Below are positions 27,840-40,432 of a stretch of 64,000 nucleotides of DNA, one piece after another. The number at the start of each line of letters is the position of its first letter. The stretch's first letter is position 1. The stretch lies in assembly GCA_013399115.1 (NCBI GenBank), contig VXAA01001233.1, positions 1,197,407 to 1,261,406 of the forward strand, read 5' to 3'. The stretch comes from Anseranas semipalmata (taxonomy: Eukaryota > Chordata > Aves > Anseriformes > Anseranatidae). A program made the translations under genes and the position numbers. The notes under the pieces were generated by a model. The model ran no database searches and was not told the origin of the DNA. It was given only the letters and a program-made list of their open reading frames with translations.

Positions 27840-28002
27840 CGGGATGGCTTCGGAATTACGCTTCCAAGGTCACGCGACAGTTCTTGTTCTGCAGCACGCG
27901 CACCCGCGCACGCCCCAGCGCGGCACAGCACCTCTCTCCTGTCCGCGTGCGTCCAGCCTTGGGCACTACAAAGAGCAGCTGCCAGAGGAAGCGAGCGCGC
28001 AG
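27840..28002. other. CpG-dense patch in the intron after exon 2
   Basis: I count 18 CpG dinucleotides in about 163 nt, far above the surrounding AT-rich intron. It includes runs such as CACGCGCACCCGCGCACG. It is shorter than a usual CpG island. It could be an internal promoter, an enhancer, or a GC-rich segment by chance; no TATA box, start codon context or exon was tied to it. Confidence 0.5.
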
Positions 28003-28421
28003 TGCATTGCCAAGCAGCGGGCTTCTTGCACAGGATCCCAATTTGGGCATCCAAAATCTCTGTGCATCCTCCCCTCAGTTTTGGGTGAAGACAGCTTTTC
28101 TAATTTTTTGTTTAGTTCCACTTCTGCAGCCAAATTGCACATCTAGGACAGACTCCCACAAAAAGACCACACTTCAAGAAAAACTTGGATCAAATGTTCC
28201 TTAACTGACTGCAGCTAGGAAAAAATCCCATAACTTCTATTAGAGGGGTTGAGACGCTATTATCCACAGGGTCAAGCAATTGTTAATACCAGAATTAGGG
28301 TAATTTACTAGAATTAATGCCTTGCTCTAGTTTCTTCTATTGTTTCCCACATACATCTGTATCTCACCAAACAAAAATCTGACAGAGACACAAGCAGTAC
28401 CAAAGACAAAATGCAAACAAC

Positions 28422-28434
28422 TTTTTTTTTTTTT
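28422..28434. repeat. Poly-T run (13 nt)
   Basis: Thirteen T followed by AAACAC in the intron between exons 2 and 3. Confidence 0.85.
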
Positions 28435-29945
28435 AAACACAAGCCTTACCATTTTTATAACAACACACACGAGATTCACCTTAAAATCTGTATGATGTCA
28501 TTCTAACAGTCTAATTTAAATCCCGTATCATTAATCACATGGTCTTATTTTATCCAAGTTAGCTGTTAGCATTACTACACACTTCAGTTTAGTGCTGGTA
28601 TGGCATAAGGTTTCTACACCAAAGACTCGGTTTTTGTTTAACAGAAACCCAGCGTTGCTGGAACTTTTCCTGCACTACTCCATCTTCTGCAGATTAACTT
28701 AGCTCCCACATTGATCATAATCCTATCAAAAACCACCATGCTTGTTCTGAAAGAGAAGAGGAGCTGAGCCCTGTTCTCTAGTTCAAACTCACCCAAAGCT
28801 TAAATACATTGCACATGGATTCAAAATCCCATTTGATCCAACTCTGCTTTGACTTTTTCCTTGAGAAAAAAAAGTGTCTTGTAATTTTACTATTTTGCAG
28901 TAAACATAGATTTGTTGCTATTACATGACTCTTTTTAATGCACATGTGCATGCATGATATGTTCTTGGAAACACCCAACAGCAGCTCATGCACACATCAG
29001 ACTACCTGCACAGCTAGAGAGCAACTCCCTTTTCCCCAGGGAAAACTCCACTCTGAGGCACTTTTGTTTTTACTGAACATTAAAACTGGTTTGATAGAGG
29101 TCTAAGAAAGTCAGGTTACTCGCTGAAGGGTGTACAAATGAGTCTGTGCTCCAACTGGAAGGAAAAGACTGTTCTTTGTTCCAGCCCCCCAGCAGCACCT
29201 GTCACTGCTACCAAAACTCATCACGTTCCGCGTGAAGGTGCAACTGTGAGAATGCAGAATTGGTACCTTAATTTCTTAAAGATGAAAATTAGATCTATTT
29301 GATCTGTCTTGAAACTTATCCACAATTAATTTTCCAAATGCATACATGTATTAAAATGCAAACAGCCTACAAGCTAAAAGATATATCACCTCAATGTTAA
29401 ATTGAAAAGTTTATTTTCTCCACATTTTCAAATGTGACCTCATACGGGGGGGAAAAAAACCCACATAAAACAACAAAAAAACCCTACAACAACTGTTAAG
29501 CATGAGGCTGTAGCAGTCCCATATTTACACACAGCAATTGATATCATTTCCACATTTACAAACAATGTTAGTGTTTTCGCCTTGAATAAAAACAATTTTA
29601 AAAGAGATGTTTCCAACATGAAAACCAGTCAATTAATGTGAGATACTAAACGAGGGCCCCACCTCTGCCTTTGCTCTTTTGTTTCGAAGGGAAGGAATCA
29701 CAGAAAGCAGACAGCAAGCCTTTTCACCCCCTCATGAGACTGTCAAATACACAGCCCATACAATCCACTTCCATTTATATGCTTTTCGATTTATTTTCCT
29801 AGGTGCTGTGCGTTAGAAAAGTGGCCACAATAAATCCAGACAGAACTGTAATTGCTAAGTGACTCTGTCTTTGTAAAGACAAACAGAACATAGCTTTCAT
29901 CTGTGCCAGCAGGCAGCAGTAGGTGGGCAGGGGGGTCAAACTTAC

Positions 29946-30008
29946 CTGTTGAACTTCACTTTCGCCATTCGATATTTTCTCCGTGTACACAAAGGAGTTG
30001 AATATCCT
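29946..30008 (-). CDS. CACHD1: CACHD1 coding exon 2 (63 nt)
   Basis: On the minus strand a pyrimidine-rich stretch ending TTCTTACAG precedes the exon, and GTAAGT follows it. The 63 nt are exactly 21 codons, beginning RIFNSFVYTEK and ending NGESEVQQ. This matches the CACHD1 segment just after the signal peptide and first ectodomain residues (roughly residues 67-87 of the human protein, from memory). The product is extracellular and forms part of the N-terminal helical region before the VWA domain. The exon is phase 0 at both ends, so skipping it would keep the frame. The acceptor reads ACAGAG, so a second AG lies 2 nt inside; using it would shift the frame, and the outer AG is chosen because it fits the known protein. 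The exon is too short to stand out as an open frame. Confidence 0.96.
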
Positions 30009-31045
30009 CTGTAAGAAAAATCAGAAATGATGCGTAAGAGACATTTTGTCCCAAAAGTCATATTAAAGCAGTTTCAAAAGGTGCACGTGTGAGGAAATCT
30101 GTGTCAGAAGCAGACCATTCCACCTGGAAGTGTCTAATGCCAGGTCTACCTAAGGGGAATCAAGTTCACCTGTACCTGCTTCTGGATCTGCATGAAGCAT
30201 CTGTTCTTATGTTTGAAGGCAAAAACATAACAGGCTTTGGTTCCAAAACATCTGTTAATTTACTAATAAGGCGAGGATATTTAGGATTACACACTAGAAA
30301 ACGGGAAAAGTCCATTGCTTTGTGAAAGATCTACCTTTCTTCTGTTCTTCTGCTTAGGTATGTGCTAATCCCTGCAAGTTTAGGGAATCCCTCAAATCTC
30401 ACGCGTTACAATATGTAACATCCCTATTACAACATATAGTGAGTTTCAACGGTTTTGTTTGTTTTTTAAACACTTAAAGCAACTAGCATTCTGGTGCATT
30501 TGTGTGCCTGCTGTAACTCTCTACAGCAAAAAGCATTAGTGTCTCCACTGCTCAATTCAGAGAACAAATGGGACAACGACCTATCCCATCAAACCACAAA
30601 GTATAATGATCACTCAGGAGCAGGGCATAAGTATTAGGAAGCTCAGCAACACACAGGTGAGGTGTCTCCCCTCTAACAGAGCATGGTGGCAAGAGAGGTT
30701 TTCAGGTTTCATAAGAAAATCAGTGGCCAGGTCCTCACTGTATAGTAACCAGCCTCTACCAGAGCAAGATGTCCAACACAGAAGCTGAAATAGTTTTCCA
30801 GGCAGATCTTTATTAAAATGCTGACACTTCCTTGCAAACACTGGTGTTTGCAACCAGAAACATATTTGCACTCTCTACAAAAAAGTAGCCCAAACCTAAG
30901 AGACGCAGGCTGTGCATGCCCTGGGAACCAGTACATGGGGAGCCCAGCTGAGACAGGAGGCAGCTGTGCCGGTTACTGCACAGGAGTAGGGGATCCAGGA
31001 GGGTGTTTCATCATTGCACCCCATGTGCCATTTACCAGAGCTTCT

Positions 31046-31106
31046 GCATATATAGGGAATATCCAGAGCTAGATATATATCCAGAGCTATCTGGATATAT
31101 AGGGAA
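31046..31106. repeat. Nested direct and inverted repeats
   Basis: ATATCCAGAGCT occurs twice (31059-31070 and 31077-31088), and ATATATAGGGAA occurs near 31048 and again near 31095. TATATATCCAG (31074-31084) is a perfect inverted match to CTGGATATATA (31091-31101) around a 6-nt loop. Confidence 0.85.
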
Positions 31107-32342
31107 GAGAGAGAACTATTGAGAATTGCATCTTACAACTTCAAGCATACCAAAAACCAGTGATATAAGCAGAAGGAACAGAGAGTGAACCAGCCTGAAG
31201 GTGAGCTGGGATTTCACTGATGTGAGTGGATTCCACATTTATCTGCACAAAGTCAAATACAAGACAATACCCAGCAAGAAGATCTGTAGTTACAGCCACA
31301 TCTTGCAAAGGCCAGCGATTCGTAATGGCCATGTTGTGTCCTTCCCTTGATGCAATAGTGGTGAAATTGCTAAGCCTTGTGTTTACAACATAGTAAGACA
31401 GAATCAGCTCTTCAAATTATTAGCAATAACTGCAATTACTAAAGAAGTCTACATTTCCTCCAAACACAGTATAATCATCAGTCAGAAACTCCAAGCCTTT
31501 TCTGGGTTCAGGTTTAGCTGACTTCCTCCTAGTAAGGACACCTGCAGCCACAACTGGCAGAGACAGCCTGGAAAGCCCTTCAGTTTGCTCTGCTGCGCTT
31601 ACCATCATCGCTTTCCCTTATCCCTCTCCCTCCTGAGGGCTCCAGGAATTTCAGAAATTTGAACTCTTAATTCTAAAGCAGCATTTGGAAGGGCAGCAAT
31701 AAATCTCCTCAGTTTACAAGTCTCAGAAAGCCAAGGAGGAGGGGGAAAAAAAAATAAAAAATTCTGCTCTTAAAAGCTGCCCGTACATTGAAACTTCCTC
31801 TTCTTCCAGACCTTTGTTTAAAGTTCTGCTTGGGTACTTTAACTACAAACATGTTTTTTTTTTTCCCCCTCATGAGATGAAAAGATAATTTAAACATCAG
31901 AAGAAATACATTAAAGCATGTCATTTTGATGCAAAATGTTTCAAATGAATTGAATTTTTCACTCCACGCAGCATTTAGTCTCCAGACATCAAAAGGAGCG
32001 AGAAGGAAACAGTCTGTCAGCTACCGCGAATGGGGCTTTCTGTCCTCAGCACGGAGCTGACCCCTTCCTCCACGTGTCTAAAACATAGCTGTGCTTATGA
32101 ACTTCCAAAATAATGACAGAGACCATTATACACGGTTATATAAAAGTCACAACATTAGCAGGAATTTATTTGCACTAGGTTTTCAATCTATTTTAGCGTG
32201 GTTTATAATTTAAACAAGTTCTTCAAAATGTTACAGTATCTTCTACTCTTTAATTAAAAGCTCAGTGCACGCCTGAGAGGGGTTAGCAGGAGCCTGCCGG
32301 TTAATTGCCATCACAGGCAACAAACCCCAAACAGCAAAAACT

Positions 32343-32690
32343 CAACACAGACCGCGGCACTGGGAGAGCGCGAGCCACATGGCAGCCAGTCCCAGGCCGC
32401 ACAGCGACTGCCCTGCCACTATGGAGGCCGCGGCTCCCCACTCAGGACAAAACTAGGCTAAATACCTAGGAGAACTCACTCGCTGCGGCTTACACAGCAC
32501 ATGAGCATCTGTACTTTATTCCTCCCACCCCTGCTGTTCAGCCGAACCTGCCCAGCAGATGGCCGCAGGCTGAGCTACTCCACCAGGCCCAACTCCGCGC
32601 GGCCAACACAGTGCGGGTCTAGGATGGCCTCACACAGCCCCGCCGCCTCTCCGCCCGCGGCCAGCACCACCCCAACCTGCCACGCGATCA
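32343..32690. other. CpG-rich patch in the first intron
   Basis: About 23 CpGs in roughly 350 nt by eye, densest at 32570-32690. It lies about 2.3 kb upstream, in CACHD1 terms, of exon 2, where an alternative first exon could sit. No splice donor with a convincing upstream start codon was identified. Confidence 0.45.
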
Positions 32691-35248
32691 CAAATTGCCT
32701 CAAGAATTCCTCCCCCAGTCTGCCCCCCTTTTTGTCATCACCACCTATTTCAAGTTTATCATCATCCTGATTATTCAGGTTCTTGCTGAACACTGGTCAA
32801 CTGTGTTGAAAAACATTCATTTTCCCAGCAGTTCTCAAGTTCCTTTAAACCCGACATCTTTAAAAGACACCGGCTTTGTCCTCGTGGCAGAGGGCAGAGC
32901 TGTACCCAGTTCTCCACTGATCCTGTGTACCGGGCTCCCTCCACGTACCTCTCCTCAGTGGTTATCTCCTTCCCTCAGGCAAAATGCCTTCATGTTTTTA
33001 ATTTCTCCCTACCTAAGGTCTGTCCACAGCACTAATTGAGCTCGTCAGTCCACCCCGATTCTTCAGCAGCACTTTTAAAGATTTGGGAAAAGTGGTTTCA
33101 CAGTCACGCTGCGTCCCCACACGTCATAATATACCTGCATAGGCAAACGCTGTATTTCAACCACTGAAATGGCTTGGTTTCATCAAGCAGATTTCCATAA
33201 ACACTTAAAAAAAAGAAAAAAAAAAAACACAAAGACAAAGCAGCTTTTGTTTTCTGATCCAAACTCCGAATTAAATTTCAGGATGGTTTAAAAACCAGCA
33301 TTTTGTTAAAACTCTTCCTTTATGCTGCCACAGATTACCCAGAACAGCAAGCAAACTTCACTTCATTGACTCCAGCCATTTCCACCACAAAGCATCAGTT
33401 TTCAAACACAACCTTAAGAAGCAAACAAAACTGAAAACTTCTTCAAAACCTACATAAGTTTGAAAGCATCGGCATTTTCCATACTTTGTTCTGAAGGAAA
33501 ACTTCAGAAATGACATGTAGTTCCAGATTTGGCTGGGTTACAGTATCGGAAAGCGAGTGAAAGCGTAGTTTTTATTTTTACTTTTCCAAATCACTTAAAG
33601 CACCTGAGATGCGGAGAGGGAGCCCTCGCTCGCCTGGCTGGCTGTACCCGCCGCCCGCAGGAGGCCCTTCCTGCACCCAGCACTCGCGTCCAGCTACACG
33701 AGCAGAAGTCTGGGGAAAAAAATCAATCACGGTATCTGCAGGGACCACTGCAGGACTGCTGGCGACCCGCCACAGCTCCAGACGAGAAGCACCACGACAT
33801 GCAGATCTCGGGAGAGCTGAATGGTGTGTCTACAACAGCCCGCTGAGGGTGAACACAGCCTGTATGGAATCCTGAAAACTGTTTTCTTTCTTACAAACAC
33901 ACATCTCAACACATTAGAGATGCTTGCTTTTCTAAGATCTTTAATTACCTGTCTGGTTCAAATTACTTGCAACTTCCTAGAAAATACTCCTCTGTGGCAC
34001 CCAGATATCAACTTTAATGACTCTAACTGTAACCAAGTGCTTCTCAGTGCCACCAGCTGCCTCACTTTTAGCTTCAAATAACAGGACAAGTACTTGGTAA
34101 GCGAGATAAATCACGACGTGACGAGAGGCTCCAAGGGCAGGGGTCCATGGGGGACCCCTTGGGACAGGGAAGATTTGGGATGCCGCCATCGTGATGCCTT
34201 CCACAGGTGCAGTCTGACAGTGATGAACGGGCACAGCGCTGCAGCCAGGGTCTCCTGCTAGAAAGGGGTCAAGTTTCCTGCCGAGCCCCTGAGATAAGGG
34301 GTGGCTCAGGTTTGGCTTAGCGGTGTACCAAAACAAGGTTTGGACATTCTTATTCACAATTTGTAGCTGGAGGCAGTTTTAAATCTGGGAGATGACTAAG
34401 CTGAGCTTGGCACAGAAAGCGAAATATTAACTGATTTGTTCCCTCAGTTCCTTGAGATTAAAAGAAACTCAGCAGCAATGCATTGCAGCAAGAAAGCACT
34501 TCAAAAGCCCGCAACTTGACTGTCAGCACCGCATCAAAATAAACAAAAAGAAGCAACCACCCCCAAAAAACAAGCCTCCAAGATCCCCAACCAAATACAA
34601 GCACCAGCTGCTCATGAGAGCAATCAACCAGCTGCACATCATGATTTGCCAGACAAGATATGAATCCATCTCCCTACCAACAAAAATAAAAATTTTACAG
34701 GCCAAGAGCATCAGGAAAAACAAATACAAAACTAGTGAAATATTCACTGAGCTGTAAATATATTGAGGCTGCTTTAGCATCTATACTACAAGACGTTTTA
34801 AAGAAAAAATAGTTTCAGCAGATTTTGGACAAAGACTGCTGTTACCTATCATTCTCGGATCATGACAGGATGAAAAAATAACCATATTAAAAAAGGATAC
34901 AAAACAGCAGTAGCAAAATGTACACGTGTCAAATATAAGCAGTATTAACTCAGCAGGGCTGCAATACTTCTTAACCTCAAGTAGCAACTAACCAGGGTCT
35001 GTTTCTTATTTTAAAGGTTAATGTTTTAAAGTGAGCAAACAAATATATAACAAATCCTTTTTATGATGAAACTCGCAGAGTTAGACTGTTATGAGGGAAA
35101 CCTGTGGCTTCTTCTGGAGTTTGTTTTTGCAGCGTCTGAAGCCATATCACGTTATGTTTTGTTACCATTTTCTAAAACTGAGAAACATTAAATAGTGGGT
35201 TCCCATGAGATCAAGGATATGCTTCATGTTTTCCTCCAAGAATTTAGT

Positions 35249-35277
35249 GTATATATATAGAGATATATGTGTGTGTG

Positions 35278-35309
<32 letters not shown>

Positions 35310-35310
35310 G
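35249..35310. repeat. Compound (TA)n(TG)n(TA)n microsatellite
   Basis: TATATATATAGAGATATAT, then GTGTGTGTGTATATAA, then about 28 nt of TA repeat. It is the longest dinucleotide repeat in the window and a likely polymorphic marker. Confidence 0.95.
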
Positions 35311-38300
35311 AAACTAAATTGGAGAAAGACAGCAAAAGGCAAACTCAGATGAGAGCAATGCCTCCAGCAGCAGTTACACCCCCTGCTCGATCCCGCTCAG
35401 CATCCCAAAGGACTGTCCTCGCACTGTACTGCCAACGCCCTTCTCTTTCAGTGGGCTTCAGAAAAGAACAAGTTTTCAGGAAGGATTTAACTAATTGATG
35501 CTTTTTTGTTACACTATTTGTCAAGCAGCATCAGACATCCCCATCAGACAGCAAGACAAAGAAGCAAGATACAGAGCTCTCAGAGCCGAGCTGGGTCAGT
35601 GCTCCCTGGGAGGCAGAGCTCAGCCCCTCCTTCAGACCAGGGCACCACGGGAGAGCAGCGTCATGAATTTAAAAAAGGAAGCGTAAGGACTTGCATACCC
35701 TGTGAATTTTGCAGTCCTGGCCCAGTTGCCATCTACTTAAGATTCCCTTTTCCAATTCCCTTTTCTTGTTTTCCTCAGACTGTCTTCCCTGTTATACATC
35801 CTCTCCCAGCAGCTCCTCCACAGCATCAGGCAAACTTTGTGCTCCCCTCACACCTACGCCTGTCAGATGGGAGGCAGTTCTGCAGAGAAACACTTCAAAG
35901 TCTTCAGTGCTGTTAAGTAATTTGATCCCAAACCAGCCTTGTATTCATACGGAAAACAACCAAAACAGATCTGCAGTAGCATATGGGTCTTGATCTTGAC
36001 TGGCACACAAAAAAGAGCCATAACGTGAACAAGCTTTTTTAATCACCAATAACTCTGGTGAAGTTACATAAATTGGTGGGAGTTCTGCAAGGTTTTATCC
36101 CTGCCTTTAACGGGAAAGCCCAGGGGGCGACCTTCACCTGCTGTGCCTCTTACCCATCTTGCATGTCCTGGCATTTGGCTTCAAACACACGGTGGGGTGT
36201 TGGAAACATTAAGTCACTGTCTCGTGCCCCCCAGTTTGCTTGCTTTGAGGAAACAAATGGCATGGAAGAGGAGCAGTATGAAATAGTACTCTGCAGACAC
36301 AAGAAATCTTCACAGTAATGCTCAGGACAGGCGAATAACTAGCCTGGACTCTGCATTTTGGTTCACTGCCCAGCACATAACTGGAAAGTAAATAACACAT
36401 CTGGCTTTGAATTCAGAGGCCTGAACGTACGTCTTCCTTCAGACTCTTGTGGGGGCCATCACCAGTTCACCAAGCTGAAGAATGGTTCTGCATGACCAAA
36501 AAGTTCGAGGCAATCCCTCCCGAAGCAGATGCTCGAGAGCCCTGTGTGCAGCCGGAATCAGAGCGGTCTGCTGCAGCCCACCGTGCAACAGGCGCTCAGG
36601 GCACAGCTGAGATCCCCCCGAGTCGTCCTTAACCTGCACTTATTTGCAACCTCAGCTTGTTCTCCCAAATGTCCTCAATGGCTTTCAGACAAATCTTCGG
36701 GCAATCTGCATGGTAAATGATTGCAAAATTATGGCAAGATACACCTGGTTGTACCTACGCAGGTATTTTCGGGTCAGTGTCTGACAACTGCATCTGGACA
36801 TCACGTGGAAATCCCATTCCTGTTCTCATCTCACTCAGTGCAAGAATATTGTTTGCTCCTATGTCAGTGCCTGCATTTTGCTTGGAAAGGCTCTGTATGT
36901 TGCTAGTAGGCAAAATCATTCTATGCTCACTGGTCCTCCTTGCTGGAGTCTTGTTAAACCACGTCATCATTTGAAAAGACTCCTTTGGTAGCTTTATTTA
37001 AATGATTTTGCTATTTTACACGTAAACTTTACACAAGATTACTTGGAATAGAGAGGAATTCGTGGAAGAAATTCAGTTGTGAGAAAATGCTCACATTATC
37101 AAACAGAGCTTTCCCATAAGCGAACTGAACCCAGAACCTCCTGGTATTCAAGATGCAAGCGGGCATGCAATTGCAGATGTATCTGCGTGCACACATACAG
37201 ACTTTCATGGCTGCATACATCCCCCAATGTTTAAGAAGCAGGAAAACATCATTTCTCTTCCCAATTTTCATATCTTAATGAAGCCTTCTTTCACCAATTC
37301 ACTATTTACAAACCAAGCTACCATTATCTTCTGCCATGTTGCTGGCCCACTGCAACTCTACTCCCTGCTCTGCGGACAGCACTGGAGCAAGACTTTTCAT
37401 GCATTTGAACTGGATGACAGAAGAACCAGTAATCAGGTTTGATCTTAATTCTATGGGTAGAAAGTGTCACAGAGACAGTATTTACAATTCATCTGCTATT
37501 AGCCTGTAGGAGATAAAATCCTTTCAGATCGTTTCAAGAGTTGTATTCAGATCTGAAGGTGGTAAGTAGGTATGACATTGCTTGAAAACAGTCAAAGTTT
37601 AGCACAGTTCATATAAACGCGTTTCCTTGGAAAACTTCAGGCATTTACAATGAGAGAAAACTATGGAAAACTGAGTAACTGCCAAAAATTCAATCAAGCA
37701 CCAGCAGATTTTTCCCTCTTCTTTTTCAAGGGACCAGAGAAGAGGGAGGAAAAGAGAGTGAGAGGGGAAAAAACCCCAAGAAAATTAGTTCCACATGTTA
37801 AAAAGATTATTCATTTAGCCAATGTAACTTGACTAAAGTTATACTCATGACAATGTCTATGGCAGTATTTCAGAAAAAGGAAAGTTATGCTACCCAACCT
37901 TAAAATATAAAGCAGATGGTCTTCTCAATAAAATTGGATTTTTTTTTCCTCCCTACACTTATCCCTCATTCTAGACTTTAGGATGTGAAACTTATAATAT
38001 TTATATGGATCTCTTCATGTTTCCAGTATATTTAAAACAGATTAACTGTCTATAACCAAATGTAGTTGAAATTATCAGAGCAACCCATTGCAAAATAAAT
38101 ACAGGAAAATGTTGAATCTGAGTTTCAAGTTTTGCAGCCTGAGAGCTTGAAAAGACCCATAAAAACTGCATCTCTGTGATTCTCTATCCCTGAACGGGAC
38201 TCTGCCTTGCAGCCATCTCAGGAAGGCACACAACTGACAACGACAGGGACTGCTACCTTTTATCTTAGGATATTAGCAGACAGAAGAAGTTTTAACAATC

Positions 38301-40039
38301 TCTGCCCAAGGACGAGGTTTGCAGAGAGGCAGAGTGCTTGGGCAGAGCTCCCCGTGCCTCCCCGGGTGCCATCCCATGCAGTGAGATGATCCGACACCGA
38401 CACAAGCGAGCAGCTTGAAATCCCACCTGCATGCTTATACACACACAGGACATCACGGTGCAGCACTGTAATGCATTTCTAGTAATTAACTTTTAAGATA
38501 AAAATAACGAACAACGGTACTCCCACAGTACTTAGTTTGAGACCTTTCTGATTAATGGGCATTTTCCAACTCACTGCATTTTGTCAGTCCTCCTAAGCCG
38601 ACAGAAAAATTTCCTTGGTGCTCCTTATTCTTCCTTGAAAAGATCTGTTCCCTCTTAGGCAGCATCTTGCTCGATGTTGTGCCCACTGCTCAAATAATAA
38701 TGCTGAATGACCTCTAGGCTGCTATATCAGAATTCTGAAGCAGAGTGCCAGTTTGTCGTCCTCCCTTCCTGACCCAGTGCCCAGCCGCCCCAGAGCAGAG
38801 CTCTCCCTCGCTCCGTGCCACCTTCCCTGCAGGGCAACAAATGCGAGCACTTGCCAGGAACAAATCAAACAAACTTCATTCGATAGGGAGAATCCTGGCT
38901 TCATTTCCTGGTTTGGTTTTAAGCTTATGTCAAAAATTACTAACTAAAAATGGTGCAACATTTAAGCAGCAGACCGATACATATAAACAGATGTAATCCT
39001 ATAGCCAAAAGAGTTTAACACCACTATAGTATACTTACTGTGCCCGTCCAATTTGGTCATGAATTCAGTATACAGCAAGTATGCAGAACATGTATCAGTT
39101 TATGTAACATTCCGGCTAGGACTGTGCAATTTTACAGTGAAGTCAAAAGAAAAAGGAAAAAAAAGGAGGGAGGGTGGGATGGGAAACCCTGAGAGCACAT
39201 GATTTTTTTTCCTGATCTGTTTAACACAATCAAGGCAGAAGCTCTTTGGTTTTGTTTGGACAAACGCTGCAGCCCAGAAACACTAAGGCTAGAGCAACAT
39301 ATTAAAAAGATCTACATGAATCAGGAAAAAAAAATCCCAAACCGACAAGCTTAAACATAGGAATTTATAAATCATTACACCGAACTTCTGTGCATAAAAT
39401 GAATGGGCTGATGCTAACGTAATTACAGAACTGTTTTCTTTCAATGTCCAAGTGTATCATTTTTCAGGATCTCTCGGCAAGAGCCATCAACATACAGAGC
39501 AAACACCCTGATAACAGCCTGCCCCTGCAACTGCTGCCGCAGCGCTTCGGAACAGTAACTCTCTAACCCGCACTGTTGCCAGTTCTCAGCTGTCTCCAAG
39601 CAAGACACCTACATTTTTTCCAAGAGAAAATAATTCATCAGTAACAACCTGAAACACACTGTCTGTATACAAGTACCTTCCTGTCTGAGTCGGTGTCCAT
39701 AACAAGAAGTACAAGATCACATATTATAATATTAATTCATAAGTAGAAGTTTTAAGATCACTTATTTCTGTATCTCATTTGTGTTGTTTTTCTTTGATAT
39801 AATCCACCCGTTTCCTTGCTTGAGAAGAAGGGAGTGGGAGGAATTCCTCATGCTCCTGAAGCCTTACAAGGTTTAATTTCTCAATTAAATTTTAAAAGCA
39901 GTTAAAAAATTAACCCAAGAAGATAAACACTTTGCATTATCTTCGTTATCTCAGTCACTCTCTCTAACCTGGAGGTAAAGTTGTTTTCAGGTAACTGTTT
40001 CATTTCCAGCTGACACCCAACTCCGAGGCCAGCCCTGTC

Positions 40040-40330
40040 CTGGTGCCTTCACGCGCTGCCTCCCGCCTGCCTCCACGGGCACGGGAGCTCGGGCACGCCA
40101 GGCTGCCCAGAGGGCCAGTGGAAGCAGTGTCTGGGGCAGAGACGGCCAGACCGCGCGCGCAGCAAGAGGTGCTGGCAGCAGCTTTTGTTGCACTGGATCC
40201 AGCTGGAGAACGCCTGGTGCTCCTCCCGCAGCCCGGCCTCCCTTGGAGGAGCCAGCGAGGCTCCCAGCAGTAACAGAGCCTCCTGTGCCGGCAGCACAGG
40301 CGTCCCGACCCGAGGGACGGACAGCGGCTT
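40040..40330. other. GC- and CpG-rich stretch beside the CR1 copy
   Basis: GC-rich sequence with clustered CpGs, including CCGCGCGCGC near 40151, ending about 100 nt before the CR1 fragment. It gives open frames on both strands that resemble no known protein. I checked it as a candidate for CACHD1 exon 1 and found no match to the expected signal peptide or VVTMQ end. Confidence 0.4.
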
Positions 40331-40432
40331 TGCAGACCTTTAATGAACTCAGGTGAGGCAGCTTGTCCGGCTCCCTTTTATCTGACTTCTCCAATACCCT
40401 GGTAAGACCAGAGCCAGACGATTACGGGGTAA

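Larger units (their letters stand above)
18956..29945 (-). other. CACHD1: CACHD1 intron between exons 2 and 3 (10,990 nt)
   Basis: The intron is bounded by GTAAGT at 29945 and the T-rich acceptor just above 18955. Contents seen are CATG/CA repeats at 22452-22477, a poly-A run at 22585-22607, a T run at 28422-28434 and a CpG-dense patch at 27840-28002. Octamer ATGCAAAT sites lie at 19579, 21035, 23385 and 25754, on either strand. No protein-coding gene, RNA gene or sizeable transposon was recognised. Confidence 0.88.

Noticed and set aside
27761..28204. A 147-codon plus-strand open frame with overlapping frames on both strands
   Set aside because: It is explained by the CpG-rich patch, which lacks stop codons in several frames. 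No recognisable domain is present.
38140..38200. A possible CR1 tail, from CTGTGATTCTCTAT
   Set aside because: Only a few octamer-like bases match and the expected TTCCAACC segment is absent.
40043..40297. The GC-rich stretch as CACHD1 exon 1
   Set aside because: Neither strand encodes a signal peptide resembling CACHD1 or the expected VVTMQ end before a donor site.
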